Shown here one piece after another: positions 1-12,150 of a stretch of 64,000 bases of DNA (position 1 is the stretch's first letter; each line of letters begins with the position of its first letter). Location of the stretch: assembly GCF_031755915.1 (NCBI RefSeq), contig NC_083380.1:27014001-27078000 (forward strand), given 5' to 3'. The notes beneath the pieces are model-generated. The model had not been told where the DNA came from, searched no databases, and saw only the letters and a program-made list of their open reading frames with translations. The stretch comes from Ziziphus jujuba. Its lineage: Eukaryota; Streptophyta; Magnoliopsida; Rosales; Rhamnaceae. Made by a program: the position numbers and the translations under genes.

Positions 1-1
1 G

Positions 2-1525
2 GGGGCAGCTTTGATTAATATGTATTCAAAAGTTGGAGCTGCAGATGTATCTGAGAGGGTGTTTCAGGAGATGGAGAATTTACAGAACATGGGTACATGG
101 GCTGCAATGGCATCTTCTTATGCTCAGAATCAAGCCTCTGGAAGGGCAACTGAGTTGTTTCAGAAAATGTTGCAGGAAAGTCTGAAACCAGATGAATTTT
201 GTACCTCTAGTGTCTTGAGCATTATAGGCTGTTTAGACTTTGGGAGACAGATCCACTGCTACGCTCTTAAAAGTGCTCTGGGTTTTTATTGTTCTGTTGG
301 TTGTTCTCTTTCGACAATGTACTCTAAATGTGGTAGTTTAGAGGAATCTTATAAAGTTTTTCTAGAAATTCCTGCCAAAGACAATGTTTCTTGGGCATCG
401 ATGATTGCTGGTTTTGCAGAACATGGCTTTGCAGATCAAGCCCTTGAATTGTTTAGAGATATGCTGTCTGATGGAGTTATGCCAGACAATATGACTTTAA
501 ATGCAGGTCTAACTGCATGTGCTGTTCTTCCTTCCTTAAAAACAGGTAAGGAAATTCATGGTTATGCTCTTCGTGCAGGACTTGGAAATGATAGAGTTGT
601 TGGTGGTGCACTTATAACTATGTATTCAAAGTGCAGTGCTTTAAAATTGGCAAGGAGTGTGTTTGATGTGCTGCCCGAAAAAGATCAGGTTGCATGGTCT
701 TCCTTAGCTTCAGGGTATGCCCAAAATGGGTATATTGAAGAGGCAGTTTTGTTATTCCATCATATGCTGATGGCTGATTTGGCCATTGATTCCTTCATAG
801 TTTCATCTATTCTTGGGAGCATTGCGCTCTTGAACAAAACAAGTATCGGAACTCAACTGCATGCACACATCATTAAAATGGGTCTGGATTCAGATGTTTC
901 TGTTGGCAGTTCACTAGTGACAATGTTCTCAAAATCTGGAAGCATTGAAGATTGTTGCAAAGTATTTGATCAGATTGAGGAACCTGACTTGATCGGTTGG
1001 ACTGCTATGATTGTAAGCTATGCTAAAAATGGGAGAGGTGCAGAAGCTTTAAGAGTTTATGAGATTATGAAGAAAGAAGGGATCAAACCTGATTCAGTAA
1101 CCTTTGTTGCAGTTTTATCTGCTTGTAGCCATAGTGGTTTGGTTGAGGAAGCCCATTTTCACCTTCATTCAATGGCTAAAGACTATGGTATTGAGCCTGG
1201 TTATCGTCACTATGCCTGTATGGTTGATCTTCTTGGCCGGGCAGGGAGACTGGAAGAGGCTGAAAGGTTCATTAATGATATGCCCATTGAACCTGATTCT
1301 TTGGTGTGGGGAACACTGCTTGCTGCCTGCAAGGTACATGGGGATATTGAGCTTGGAAAGCGAGCAGCTGCAAAGGTCATGGAGTTGGAGCCATATGATG
1401 CTGGTGCTTACATCTCCATGTCTAATATTTGTGCAGATGTGGGTCAGTGGGAAGAAGTCCTGAAGATTAGGAGTCAAATGAAGGGAATTGGAGTAATGAA
1501 AGAACCTGGCTGGAGCTTTTTGTGA
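2..1525 (+). CDS. PLS-class PPR protein, E subgroup, OTP87-like (5' end outside window)
   Basis: The reading frame is open from base 2 with no start inside the window, so this is the C-terminal part (about 507 codons) of a longer gene. It shows repeated P-L-S type pentatricopeptide units, with phrases such as MYSKCGSLEESYKVF, SWASMIAGFAEHG and WTAMIVSYAKNG, followed by E1/E2 motifs (HYACMVDLLGRAGRLEEAE, then LEPYDAGAYISMSNI) and the end KEPGWSFL. There is no DYW deaminase domain. PLS proteins bind organellar RNA one base per repeat and specify C-to-U editing sites. The wording is closest, from memory, to Arabidopsis At1g74600 (OTP87), a mitochondrial editing factor; orthology is inferred. The gene ends tail-to-tail with the PPR gene at 4457-6751. 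A targeting peptide cannot be checked here. Confidence 0.9.
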   Translation, partial: GAALINMYSKVGAADVSERVFQEMENLQNMGTWAAMASSYAQNQASGRATELFQKMLQESLKPDEFCTSSVLSIIGCLDFGRQIHCYALKSALGFYCSVGCSLSTMYSKCGSLEESYKVFLEIPAKDNVSWASMIAGFAEHGFADQALELFRDMLSDGVMPDNMTLNAGLTACAVLPSLKTGKEIHGYALRAGLGNDRVVGGALITMYSKCSALKLARSVFDVLPEKDQVAWSSLASGYAQNGYIEEAVLLFHHMLMADLAIDSFIVSSILGSIALLNKTSIGTQLHAHIIKMGLDSDVSVGSSLVTMFSKSGSIEDCCKVFDQIEEPDLIGWTAMIVSYAKNGRGAEALRVYEIMKKEGIKPDSVTFVAVLSACSHSGLVEEAHFHLHSMAKDYGIEPGYRHYACMVDLLGRAGRLEEAERFINDMPIEPDSLVWGTLLAACKVHGDIELGKRAAAKVMELEPYDAGAYISMSNICADVGQWEEVLKIRSQMKGIGVMKEPGWSFL

Positions 1526-4456
1526 CGATAATTATGCTGTGGTTAGTTTCACTGGCTAGTAATTTTGATACTTCGGTTTTACATGTATGTAGGTTTCCTC
1601 AAATTTTAATCCGCACCCATCATCCCACACTCCCTAAATGTAGTAAATTAGAAAAGAGAGCCAATATTAGGAGAGAGAACAAACGTAAGACAGATGGACT
1701 TGTCCCCTAGTCCATTACCTTTTGTTTATTTATTTATTTTTTATATATTTATTTTTACCTTTTTGTATACCTCCAGCAAAGCGGATGCAAGGAAACAAAG
1801 AATGATGTATTTAAGGGACTAGGTTCGTTGAATGAACTCCAAATTTTTGAATCTAAACTAGAACAAAGTTTATGATACTGAACATATACTTCATGTTACA
1901 GGTTAGCTGCCTAAAAGCCAAGAATTACTTTGCATTACATTGAGCCACAGGAAGACGATATTTTCTAAGTCCAGAGTTTTGAGAGTTCAATATTCATCGA
2001 ATGCAGGGGAAAGTCCATCTTAGACCTGTGCGGTTCGGAACACTGAAGGGTGATTAGAGAACCAGCTCAGGCTAATGAAACTTGGCAAAGTTTGTAAACA
2101 GGTAAATGGCAAGTAACATGGCATACTTTACATGCAAAAATACCCAGGCAGTTGGTGTGTAGGTTTCTAATCATAAGATTACCACAGATTGTGAGTGTCT
2201 TGTATATATGCATGCACTCTCATCCTCACGTAGGAATAATACTGATTAATGCTAACAACTACTATCTTCTGACTAATCTGAAATAGATGAAAACACTGCA
2301 TATAGATTTTCTGTTTCAATGGGTTTGTTGAGCTCCATTGTGAAACGCAGTGTCTAGTTTTAATGCTTGTGATAGGTCGATACCACTTCCTGTTGATGGA
2401 AATTAATGGACATCATGTTAAACTGACTATAGTTCAGATTCATTCAAACTTCTTTTTATCATGCAGCATTTTGCAGTAGATTTTGCTATCAGATAAGTTC
2501 AAGTTACTTTAACGGCATAGCTGTACTATCGCAAACACATGATCAAGTTAAAGGCAAATGTTCTTGGAAAATGTTATAGATCCGACATATGGTTGTTTCT
2601 CGGCCCCGGGGGGGGGGGGGAGATAATAAATCAAAAACCTTTTTGGAACGGTTTTTGTTATTTTTTGGCATCTTTATTTCTTCCAAAAAAAAAAAAAAAA
2701 CATTTGTATAAATAATTATTAACATATTACATTTACATAAAATCCCCACGAGCCATAAATCTTATAAAAAACCCCACGAGCCATAAATCATTATTCTAAA
2801 ACAATTAAACATATACACATATATAAAAGCCAAATCTGCAATCCAATCCCTCATCCGAACTCTCTTTCCGAGTTGATTGTGGCTCATCTCAATCTGTTCA
2901 GAAAATATTGAAAAAATATCACGTATGTATAGTTTAAATCATATGCAATTAGTGTATAGTTTAAAGAAAAAAGTAACATTTCTCATGTAAACTTAAATTT
3001 CACATAAATAATTATACCAATCAAATAAGGCTTACTTTTATATTTTGAGGGATGATAAATGAGGCACACTTTTCATTTTTTAATGTGCATAATTTTCTTG
3101 AAAATCTCCCAAGTGTTAGAAAATCCATGCCATGCAACCCCCAAATCTTTTTTTTTTTTTTTTTTTTTTGGGCTTGTATGCACCCAGACTTTTTCTCTGT
3201 CGAAAGAAAAACAAGCACATTAAAGAGGGTTTTAAGTATATAGAACAAGCATGTATAACCTCGAATTAGTCATATAAGACATGGATAGAAGCCAAAGAGA
3301 TTAAAATTGAAAATACCAAAATTATGTAGTGAGCAGCAGATTTGCTTGAAAACCTCATAATAATCAGCCTAAGCCTAAAAACAAAAGGTTCATCAGAGGT
3401 TCCTGTCGATTGTTAACTTATCATAAAATATCATATATAATAAAGATTCCCTAAAAAAGCCCCGCATTTATTAATGCTGAACTGGTGGTAAACTCTAATG
3501 TTAACTAATCTAAAATAGTGGCAGCAAAAGCATATGACACAATTTCTAGTAAAGTCTACAATGCAAGGTAATTCCCAACCTCTAGGTTGAACATCTTCAT
3601 TGTTAGGACTTAGGAGGGACCTCTCCATAACATCTTTTTTCAGATCCGTCTCCAAACGATAACTTCTAGATTTGTCCAAGGACCATTTCCATCCAGAGCC
3701 AACAAAAATACAAATATTATCTTCCTGGATGATTGCAAAGCAAGATTTCATAAAATAAATATGTATGTCTTTTCTAATATACTTCTCAATTCTCATATAA
3801 TAATCTGTAGAGAAACAGCATGACTGGCAGTTTGCAAATATAAAAAGGTTAAAAAGTTGTCCCACTATTCAATCCATGGGAGCTCAGCAAACCAAAAACA
3901 AAGGGAATAAATAAGTAAATAAATTAATAACTACATAGAACATGGGAATGGAAGGTTATGGGGCATGGCAGAGCCAAGCCATTGCATATCCTCCTAGTTT
4001 TTCTGGACAGCCTACAGCCAACATCTGGATATCAAATAGACAGTATGAGAAATGGCAACCACTTACACTGTGAGAATGGAAGTTAAAGCCCCGGCTTTCA
4101 CAAGACGGCAGTTAATTAGGAAGAGCCAACAAACTTGATTTTCACATGCTGAAGTGTGATGCCAAAGTTGAGTTCTCTGCAGAGGTGTGATTGTAAATGA
4201 AAAACGAAAATAACTAAATCTCATCTGAATCCTTATATAAACCTTCTTCAACCTGAAATTCCAAAGATAAGGGCATAATAAGTTGTGCTAATAACAGAAA
4301 TTATTCTATCATAAAGGAGTGCAAGGTGGACAAGAAGGTACCACAAAGTTCTGCAGAGAGAAGCCTTCAGATGCAGCTGGCTGTGGACTCTAGGCTTCTT
4401 AAAACTTTGGGTTCGGTATATGCATTATTGACCTATCAAAACTTACTGCTTTCTTT
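1526..4456. other. Spacer between convergent PPR genes, including both 3' UTRs
   Basis: No coding gene is supported. The two PPR genes point into this interval, so it should hold both 3' untranslated regions. Visible structure includes a run of 13 G at 2608-2620, a poly(A) tract at 2684-2700, two copies of a short unit reading ccccacgagccataaatc near 2745-2790, and a T-rich tract at 3150-3169. The longest open frame (3431-3865, minus) has an unconvincing composition and lies where the 3' UTR of the minus-strand PPR gene is expected. Confidence 0.5.
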
Positions 4457-6751
4457 TCAAACATGAGAATACCTGGTAGGAAACCATTTCTTCAGTAGCT
4501 TTTTATCTCTAATTCCATCATATAGAAGTTCATAAGCATAATAAGTTATATGACTCTTCTTTAAGAGATCTTCCACAACAATCTTAGGTGCTGCCACTGC
4601 CCTTTTATCTGCACTGGATATTGTATCCACAACCTCAGGAACAATTCCTTTATCCACCATAATGTAGATGATGCTGACAGCATCTTGAATTCTATGTTTC
4701 AAACAAAGACAGTTTAGAACCCTACCAAATGTCGATAGTGACGGAATGAGCCGTTTCTCAATCTTCTCTAGAAGGAAATTATAGCCAGAATCAATATTCC
4801 CTACTTTGCAAAAACCATCAATCATTAGTCGATAAGTGTAACTGTCTGGAACATTACCATTTTCACTCATCTCAAAAAACAATTTTTCTGCCATACTAAT
4901 ATTCAGCTTTTCACAAAAAGCATTGATCATGATATTGTATGTAGATGTTGTATGAGAAACCTTAAAGTCTTGTTCAGCTCTTCTAAATAGCTGGTATGAT
5001 CCATCAAGATCTCCATTAATGCAAAAGCCTTTGATCAATGTACCAAAACAAACAACATCTGGAGCCAAGCCCTTCTTCTTTATTTCCTCTAGCAAGTCTA
5101 ATGCTTCATTTATTTTATGAGCTTTGCACAAGCTTTCAACAAGAATGTTATATGTAATGATGTTAGGAGAACAACCCTTCTCCATCATTGCTGTGAAGGT
5201 GTCCATCACATCAGCATACTTTGCAGCCTTGCAAAGGCCATTCAACAATGTGTTATATGTGATCACATCAGGAGTAACTCCGTGGTTCCACATACTACTT
5301 ACTAATTCAATAGCATTATTCAAATCCAACTGTCTACAATAACCATCAATCAATGTATTGAAGGTAAATATGTCCGGGAGGTAGCCTTTGGCAATAGCAT
5401 CATTCATGAGTTTACTAGCATCAGATACACATCCTATTTTACACAACCCATTTATAATTAAATTATATGTCCATATATCGGGGCTGCAACCATTGTCTGA
5501 CATTTCATTCATCAACTGCAAGGCTTGCAAAATAAGTCCATGCTGAGACAATCCTTTGGCCAATGTATTGTACAAAACAATACTAGGCTTTAATCCCTTT
5601 CCCAAGGCCTCATTAAATACAGCCTTGGCACGTTCTACATCACCATCATTGCAAAATCCATTAATTAAGGAGCAATAAGTGAATTCATCAGGGACGAACC
5701 CCTTGAAAATTGCATCTTTGAGAATCTTATCGGCATTTTGTATCATACCTAATTTACAATATCCATCAATAAGAGTATTGTAGGTAAATCCATCTGGTTC
5801 AAACCCACTATTCACCATTTTATGAAGATAGGACTCAGCTTTGCCAACCTTGAAGTTTTTACACAAGCCATAGATCAATGTGTTATATGTTACAACATCA
5901 GGAATTAACCCTTCACTCTTAACATCATCTAACAATCTAACAGCCTCATCAAGCAAACCTTTAGCACAGAGTCCTTGAATGAAAATATTGAATGTAAACA
6001 AATTTGGAGATACACCCTTCTTGAGAACCTTGTTGAAAAGCTTTTCACTTTCTTTAACATCACCCTTCTTACATAGGGTATGTATAAGCTTATTAAATGT
6101 AGTAATGTTGGGACACATACCTTGCATAAGCATGTCTTCAAACAATTCATATGCTTCAACATGATGATTCTCTTCATAAAATCCACCAATAACAGTACAA
6201 TATGCAACTGCATTGATCTCACACCCCTGTGAATGCATATTATTAAGAAGCCTCAATGCAACATGAGGCCTGCTAGTCTTGCAAAAAGACTTTATTCTTA
6301 TGGTATACGTATACACATCTGGATTGATCCCTTTATTTTTCATCATCATATACACTTTGTGGGCTTGATCGAAATAGCCATGCTCAATCAGTACATTCAT
6401 AATTGCATTATAAGATTGAACAGAAGGCTCACAGTTATAAAAATCCATCCTTTCAAACACATTAACAGCATCTTGAATCCTACCTTTCCTTCCATAGCTC
6501 CTAATGGCTCCAATATACATTCCTTCTAGCAAACTGTTATCGATATTGACCCTCGTCTCCAAGAGTACACGTTCCATGGCTTCAAATTCTCCATGAAACC
6601 CAAGCTTCTCAACCATGCATTTATATGTCAACAATGTATGCTTGAACCCATCTTCCTTTTTCACTGAGTTGAACATTTCAAGCGCTTTAAGGGGATCTTT
6701 TTGATATTTTACTACCGCAGCAACATGTTTGGGAAGCAAAGCAGGACTCAT
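4457..6751 (-). CDS. P-class PPR protein, orthologue of At1g74580
   Basis: An intronless gene of 764 codons. The upstream frame stays open to 6874, but the Met at 6751 (MSPALLPKHVAAVVKYQKDP) matches the known start and length of the Arabidopsis homologue At1g74580 (about 763 residues), so I chose it. The protein is almost entirely tandem 35-residue P-type PPR motifs, roughly 18, with the typical phrases YNTLIDGYCK, YNTLLNGLCK and YNILVESLCK. The C-terminus carries LEDLLKKS-type and YYAYELLYDG-type sequence shared with the homologue. Proteins of this class sit in mitochondria or plastids and bind RNA for stabilisation, cleavage or splicing; the target of this one is unknown to me. No frameshift or stop breaks the repeats. 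It is divergent from the zinc-finger gene at 7338. Confidence 0.95.
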   Translation of the reverse strand: MSPALLPKHVAAVVKYQKDPLKALEMFNSVKKEDGFKHTLLTYKCMVEKLGFHGEFEAMERVLLETRVNIDNSLLEGMYIGAIRSYGRKGRIQDAVNVFERMDFYNCEPSVQSYNAIMNVLIEHGYFDQAHKVYMMMKNKGINPDVYTYTIRIKSFCKTSRPHVALRLLNNMHSQGCEINAVAYCTVIGGFYEENHHVEAYELFEDMLMQGMCPNITTFNKLIHTLCKKGDVKESEKLFNKVLKKGVSPNLFTFNIFIQGLCAKGLLDEAVRLLDDVKSEGLIPDVVTYNTLIYGLCKNFKVGKAESYLHKMVNSGFEPDGFTYNTLIDGYCKLGMIQNADKILKDAIFKGFVPDEFTYCSLINGFCNDGDVERAKAVFNEALGKGLKPSIVLYNTLAKGLSQHGLILQALQLMNEMSDNGCSPDIWTYNLIINGLCKIGCVSDASKLMNDAIAKGYLPDIFTFNTLIDGYCRQLDLNNAIELVSSMWNHGVTPDVITYNTLLNGLCKAAKYADVMDTFTAMMEKGCSPNIITYNILVESLCKAHKINEALDLLEEIKKKGLAPDVVCFGTLIKGFCINGDLDGSYQLFRRAEQDFKVSHTTSTYNIMINAFCEKLNISMAEKLFFEMSENGNVPDSYTYRLMIDGFCKVGNIDSGYNFLLEKIEKRLIPSLSTFGRVLNCLCLKHRIQDAVSIIYIMVDKGIVPEVVDTISSADKRAVAAPKIVVEDLLKKSHITYYAYELLYDGIRDKKLLKKWFPTRYSHV

Positions 6752-7302
6752 TGTATGTCTGTACATATATATAAATACAACCAGATTTCTATAAGCCAGA
6801 AGCAAAATTTTACGTGCTTCAAGTTCTAGCAATCCTAAAACCACGGCAAAAGAAAAACCCAGGTTCAAATGCAATTCAACTTACCATTAAATTTAGCTCT
6901 TAGAAAAAATGAACTCCCAAATCTTCGTTGGTCTCTCTGATACTGCAACAAATAAAAGCATACGTTTTTCTCATACACCGGTTGAATTGACGACGGAAGA
7001 GACCGTGGGGATGGAGAAAATGAGTATCTGTCGACCGGAAAAGAAGTGAGAATGCCGGAGACGGAGCCGAAGCCGGAGCCGGCGAGAGGGTGAGACCACA
7101 GTGGAGCTGGAGAAGGTACTGGGGATGAAGAGGAGAGGAGATGATCCAGTGATTAACATCCTATTATCAACCTATAACATGTGGGACCCATAAGTGTATC
7201 ATCAAATGCTGACGTGTTGAAATCTGAAGGCGGCAGGATAGTACCATAGGATAGCTGCGCAGTAGGGAATCAACATACGCTTCCTGTTTGCCAAAGCCAG
7301 AC

Positions 7303-7337
<35 letters not shown>
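6752..7337. promoter_or_regulatory. Shared intergenic promoter between divergent PPR and TRIP4-like genes
   Basis: Only 586 bases separate the two start codons, which point away from each other, so both promoters and leaders must lie here or overlap. There is no obvious TATA box near 7260. A (GA)n run at about 7305-7336 ends directly before the ATG at 7338 and would be the end of that gene's leader. A GC-rich patch at 7010-7100 is visible. Bidirectional use is an inference from spacing. Confidence 0.5.
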
Positions 7338-7340
<3 letters not shown>

Positions 7341-10300
7341 GGATCGGCGGGAGAATGGTTGGAGAAGGCGTTGGTGGATCTATGCCAGAAGGTGGAAACG
7401 GGTTTGGGTTTGGATACGGATATGATTTCGGGTTTAGTCTCCTATTGTGAGCTCGCTCAACCCCAGGACGCTAAGGAGTATCTTGACGTACAAAACTTCT
7501 CTCTCTCTCTTACTCGCTCTAAAATATTTCATGTTTCATTTTTTTTTTTTCCTTAAAAAAGTTTATTTATTGGGTTGCAATTTGTATTTTAGTTAATGGG
7601 TTCTCATTCTTTTGTCTAAACTGGGGAAAAAAAAAATTTGGAATTTGAATTGTGGTAAATTTTGGGATCCATTTGAACCGATAGTGTCTCCTATGCGATT
7701 CTTGGTTGTCCTTTTTAACTGCGATTTTTATGATATATAGTCAAATAATGATTATTGCACTGAACATTGATTCAATTCAAATTGCTTAATTTCTTGTCCT
7801 GCATAATTCTTCTTCAACTACCAATTATATTGTTTAACTTTATTTGTTTATTGTGTGTTGTTCCATATTATTGATTCATTTCTGCTGGAATATGTTTAGT
7901 AGTTCACATGAAGTTGTTAGTCGTGACCAGGTCCTTTCCAATGCATTTTCAGTGGAATCCTTTACCAGTATACAAGTCTATGATAACAAACCTTTAATGA
8001 CTGAAATTCGATCGATGATGGAGAAAGAATAGTTGATAGTGATCCAAAACATGTTGTTGCAATATTTGATCTGCAGCCACGATAAAATTTCAAAGTTTTG
8101 TTGAGGCTAAATTTTTTAGTTTCCTTGTTGGTTATGCTGTTTGAGGAGAGTGGGTTTTACACGCTCCATCATGTTCTTATAAGATATGCTTGATCTCTGT
8201 TAAAATTTGGTACAGAGTATGTATTGTTGATTTGGATGTACCGATGAATCGTATGCAATTTGATTGGAATTTGTTGGAAGCTTTCATCTATTTCTTCTGT
8301 CTTGTATATAAATGGATTTGAGATGTCTAAGGCAGTCCATGACATCTTGTGATACTACTCATATGAGTGCGCTAATAGACACTTCGAAGTTGCCACATAG
8401 AATTTTGTTGGTATTGCCCCTGAATTCTAGAATTTTAACGTACACAGGAGTTTAGCTTGTAGGAATGCTGATCAATGCAAAGAAAGCACATCTTAAAACT
8501 CAATTGAGTACCTGAAAATTTAACATTTTCGCTGCATATGTTGTGATTTATTTATTGTATGGTTCTTGCTTTATATGGGCCCAAATCAGGACGTGGAGAG
8601 GAAGTTGTCTTTTTTGTTGTTATGAGATGCATTAATACATAGAAAGGGAACATATCAGAAAAGGAAACGCTACTAGCTTGATTTTCCGTATTACCATTTC
8701 CTTTTCTGCATAATGGTGTTCAACATTCAACATATTGTCTTGACTTTCTGGGGTTGCTCTGTCAAGTATAAAATATCTTCACTTTGTTTTCCTTTGCAGA
8801 ATATTATCGGGCAGGAAACTGGAAAGGTCATAATTGAGGAATATTTACGGCGAAGAGGTTGCATAGATCTCTGTAGCAGTACCCCAGAGGTTCCAGCTTC
8901 GCAATTACAGGCCTATGTGAAGCCACCATCAGATGCTATAAGTGGACCCAAAAAACCATTAAGAACGCCAAAAGTTGTCACAGCTCCCAGTAATCAGACA
9001 GAAACAAAAAGGAATGTGGCTTCCACTTCTAGTAATAATCGGGTTTTAACTGAATCCAGTGAGTCGAAATCCACAAATAAAGGAAACCAAGGTAATTCTA
9101 AAAAGAAGAAAGCTGGGAGAGTTGTGTCACTAGCAGAGGCTGCCAAAGGATCAATTGTTTTCCAACAGGGGAAACCATGCTCTTGCCAAGCTCGTCGACA
9201 CAATCTTGTGAGCAATTGCTTATCGTGTGGCAAGATAGTATGTGAGCAGGAGGGAGAGGGCCCTTGCAATTTTTGTGGTGCACTTGTACTGAGGGAAGGA
9301 AGCACATATGCTGGACTGGAATTGGATGAAATTTTGCCTCCCTCATCCGATGCTGAAGCAGCAGCTGAAGCTTATGCAAAGAGACTTGTTGAATATGACA
9401 GAGACTCTGCTGCACGTACAACAGTTATTGATGACCAGAGTGACTACTATGAGATTGAGGGAAATAGTTGGTTGTCAATGGAGGTAAACTTACTAGGTTT
9501 TATAATTGCTGGCCCATACTTTTACCGGTGTTTGAAATTTCACTCACACTTTTGTTTCCCTTTTGTGTTCACTGCTTCCAGGAAAAGGAACTCTTAAGGA
9601 AGAAGCAAGAGGAGATTGAAGAAGCTGAGAGGGCAAAACGAAATAAAGTGATCGTGACCTTTGACTTGGTTGGCCGCAAGGTTTGAATCTTTGCTAAACA
9701 ATCTTTTATTCTCTTGGTATTTCATGAATTGAGCTCTTGCTGCATTAATATGTGTGTAAATGTATTTTTATTATACTCAATAAGTAGGTTTGCATGAATC
9801 TTCTTGACTCCAGAGAGTTTCATGCTTTTTCTACTTGATTTTAGCCTGTCCACTTTTGTCCTTTCTGCTTTCAAGTATCTTTGTTGTGACCTAATTCCTC
9901 CATAGCTTCGGCAGCTAAATTTTTCATAAACATAACAGCTCTATATGAAATTCCTCATTGATTACAGCATACTTGAGACTACGCATGAAAACATGCATGT
10001 ACTCTTGTATATCTTATGTACAATCTAAGTAGTCAAAATAATTATAGGAAGAAGCTTTCATTCCTATAATCCCTCATAAATACACAAACAAATCATTTAT
10101 TGCTTATCTACTCTATTGGAAGTATTTTGAGTTTATTTTCTTTTCTTCTTTCAATTCTTGTTTCCATAGATTTTTATCTTTTGTTCCATTTTAGTCATGC
10201 AATAATGATAGATTAGACAATCTCAGATTGGAGTGACAATTATCAAATCAAATTACCAAATTTTATATTAAGCGACTTGACAATATATTATCTGTCAAAA

Positions 10301-10790
10301 ATAAACTAGATACGCCTGCAAACTCAGACCAGCAGACAAGTAAAATATTAACACATCACACAGATACGAAATTTTGATAAGTAAATTTTGGTCATTAGTA
10401 CGCTACACCACTTGTCACAGCCCTCTCCCCTGTTGTTATAGATGTTCATTGCTGCTTTGGATTGACTCTGTGCTTTTATTATTATTATTATTATTATTAT
10501 TTTCTTTACTCTAACTTGCAATGGTTTGACAGGTCCTTGTAAATGAAGATGATGTTTCAGAGTTAGGGTCAGAGAGCAGAATATTGAGGCCACCAGAGGA
10601 AAGAGAATTAAACCGGATTAAACCAAGCCCGGATCTTAGAGTACAACCGGTCTTCATGGATCCAGGCCCCGCTAGGAGCTCTACGAAAGGTAGACAGCCA
10701 AACAAGGTTCTTCAAACTGGGTTGTGCTTAGAAATAACTGGAAGGGTACAGCATGACAGAAACGAGCTGACATCCCTTATGAAAGAATAA
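7338..10790 (+). CDS. TRIP4/ASC-1 type C2HC5 zinc-finger protein
   Basis: Four exons, all joined in phase 0: 7338-7487, 8800-9483, 9582-9680 and 10533-10790, giving about 396 residues. All introns are GT-AG. The N-terminal 70 residues match the ASC-1 N-terminal region (AKEYLDNIIGQETGKVIIEEY). The zf-C2HC5 domain covers about residues 174-217, with ligands C177, C179, H184, C190, C193, C198, C206 and C209. A lysine-rich linker precedes it, and an acidic then charged coiled stretch (RKKQEEIEEAERAKRNK) follows. In animals TRIP4 is a subunit of the ASC-1 complex, which acts in transcription coactivation and ribosome quality control; the plant protein (from memory At3g47610) is little studied. The C-terminal ASCH domain of animal TRIP4 is not present in what I can translate. 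Intron 1 is 1.3 kb. Confidence 0.9.
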
Positions 10791-12150
10791 TTAGTTGGAA
10801 ACAGCTTCTAAAGGGAAGTTTTGGCATTGTCCAGCTTTAAGCGAAGGTCTGCTTTTTGGTGATGATGGGCAGTTTTCTGTGGATGTTAACTTAGGCAAAT
10901 ATGCTGATTACCATGAGTTCGATTGGTTCGGCATTGATTTGTTTTTGCTGTTGCTTTGGAAGGGGAAAAAGCTAGAGGAATAAAGGAATTTGCTGCATGT
11001 GCTTCACTTTTTCTGGCCAAAGTAGAAAAGATTCGGATGGTCCATTTCTCAACCAAAATTTGTTTTAGATAGGTTATCAGTGTCGACAATTTGTTGCGCC
11101 AAGTTGTCATATGGATTGTGGAATACTTGTGAGAAGAAATTCAGGCTATTGGCACATGCCACTATTTTCTTTTTTAATACAAGGATACTTTGTTTGTCTA
11201 GAAAAATATATTATTGAAACCATAATAGAATGATTAGCCAAATCTGTTACTACTTGTAAAGAACTAATAATTGTTTTCGGCGACGACAAGCCTAAATTGA
11301 AAACATTTCCTGGGCTGTGCTGCTGAGGAGAAGATTGCTATGTGCCAATATATGCATTTTAGTGCATTTTGTTAAAATGCGGATAGCCTATAATTTTACC
11401 GAATTTTACATAATTAGATATGCCTGCATATAAGGACTATATATATATACACACACATAGTTTTACATTCTGACATTGTTTTATTGATTTATTAATCTAT
11501 ATATTTTAGGCTATTATAATTTGTTGGTAATTGGTATGCTAGTAGTATACTAATGCAAATTCATATTTGATTTACATGAATATTTCAGCCATTAATATAT
11601 TAAATTTGATGTCTCTATCAGCATCATCGATTCGTATGTTATTTATTGATTTTTATGTAGTGGTACTTTATTTTGTATTGTTTTTATTATTATTATAATT
11701 TGGCAAGTACAAGAAGAAAGATTCCCAAAATAATAATAATAATAATAAAAAGGCACGAAGGTGCCGACCAGACCGGTTGGAGTGGCGGGTAGTTATTGGA
11801 CAGAAAGATGAAGTTAACACACACGGACTCTTCCTCTGTATTCGGGGACACCTCGTCTCTTTCCCCTCCATATAACCAACCTCCTTCTGCATCACACAAG
11901 CACATATACACAAGCACAGGGCATCAGACCCATCTCTTAAATCTCATCCTTTTCGCCATTATAGTCCCTACCTACGATTCTATACTCACTTTTGTCATAA
12001 ACCCATTTCCCTATTTCTCTCTTCTTCTTCTTCTTCTTCTTTTCCCTCATGGATTTGACAATATGAAGATGCATTTCTTGCGGTTTAATTAAGACCCAGA
12101 AAAAGTCTACCCTCGCAATCATCCTTCAGATCTGTGTCATTGCTCATTCG
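10791..12150 (+). other. 3' UTR of the TRIP4-like gene, spacer, and probable leader of the methyltransferase gene
   Basis: The first 400 bases after the stop are less AT-rich than typical spacer and are probably 3' UTR; an open frame at 10795-10983 lies in it and has no recognisable product. An AT-rich spacer follows. From about 11770 to 12150 the sequence becomes pyrimidine-rich, with a (CTT)n stretch at 12021-12042, as expected for a plant 5' leader. Confidence 0.45.

Noticed and set aside
3431..3865. Minus-strand open frame of 144 codons
   Set aside because: Cys/Phe/Ile-rich composition with no recognised motif. It lies where the 3' UTR of the PPR gene should be.
9098..9421. Minus-strand frames across the zinc-finger exon
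   Set aside because: They are shadows of exon 2 of the TRIP4-like gene, whose frame has the zinc ligands and matching splice phases.
10795..10983. Plus-strand open frame just after the TRIP4-like stop
   Set aside because: It lies in the probable 3' UTR and no splice signal joins it to the gene.
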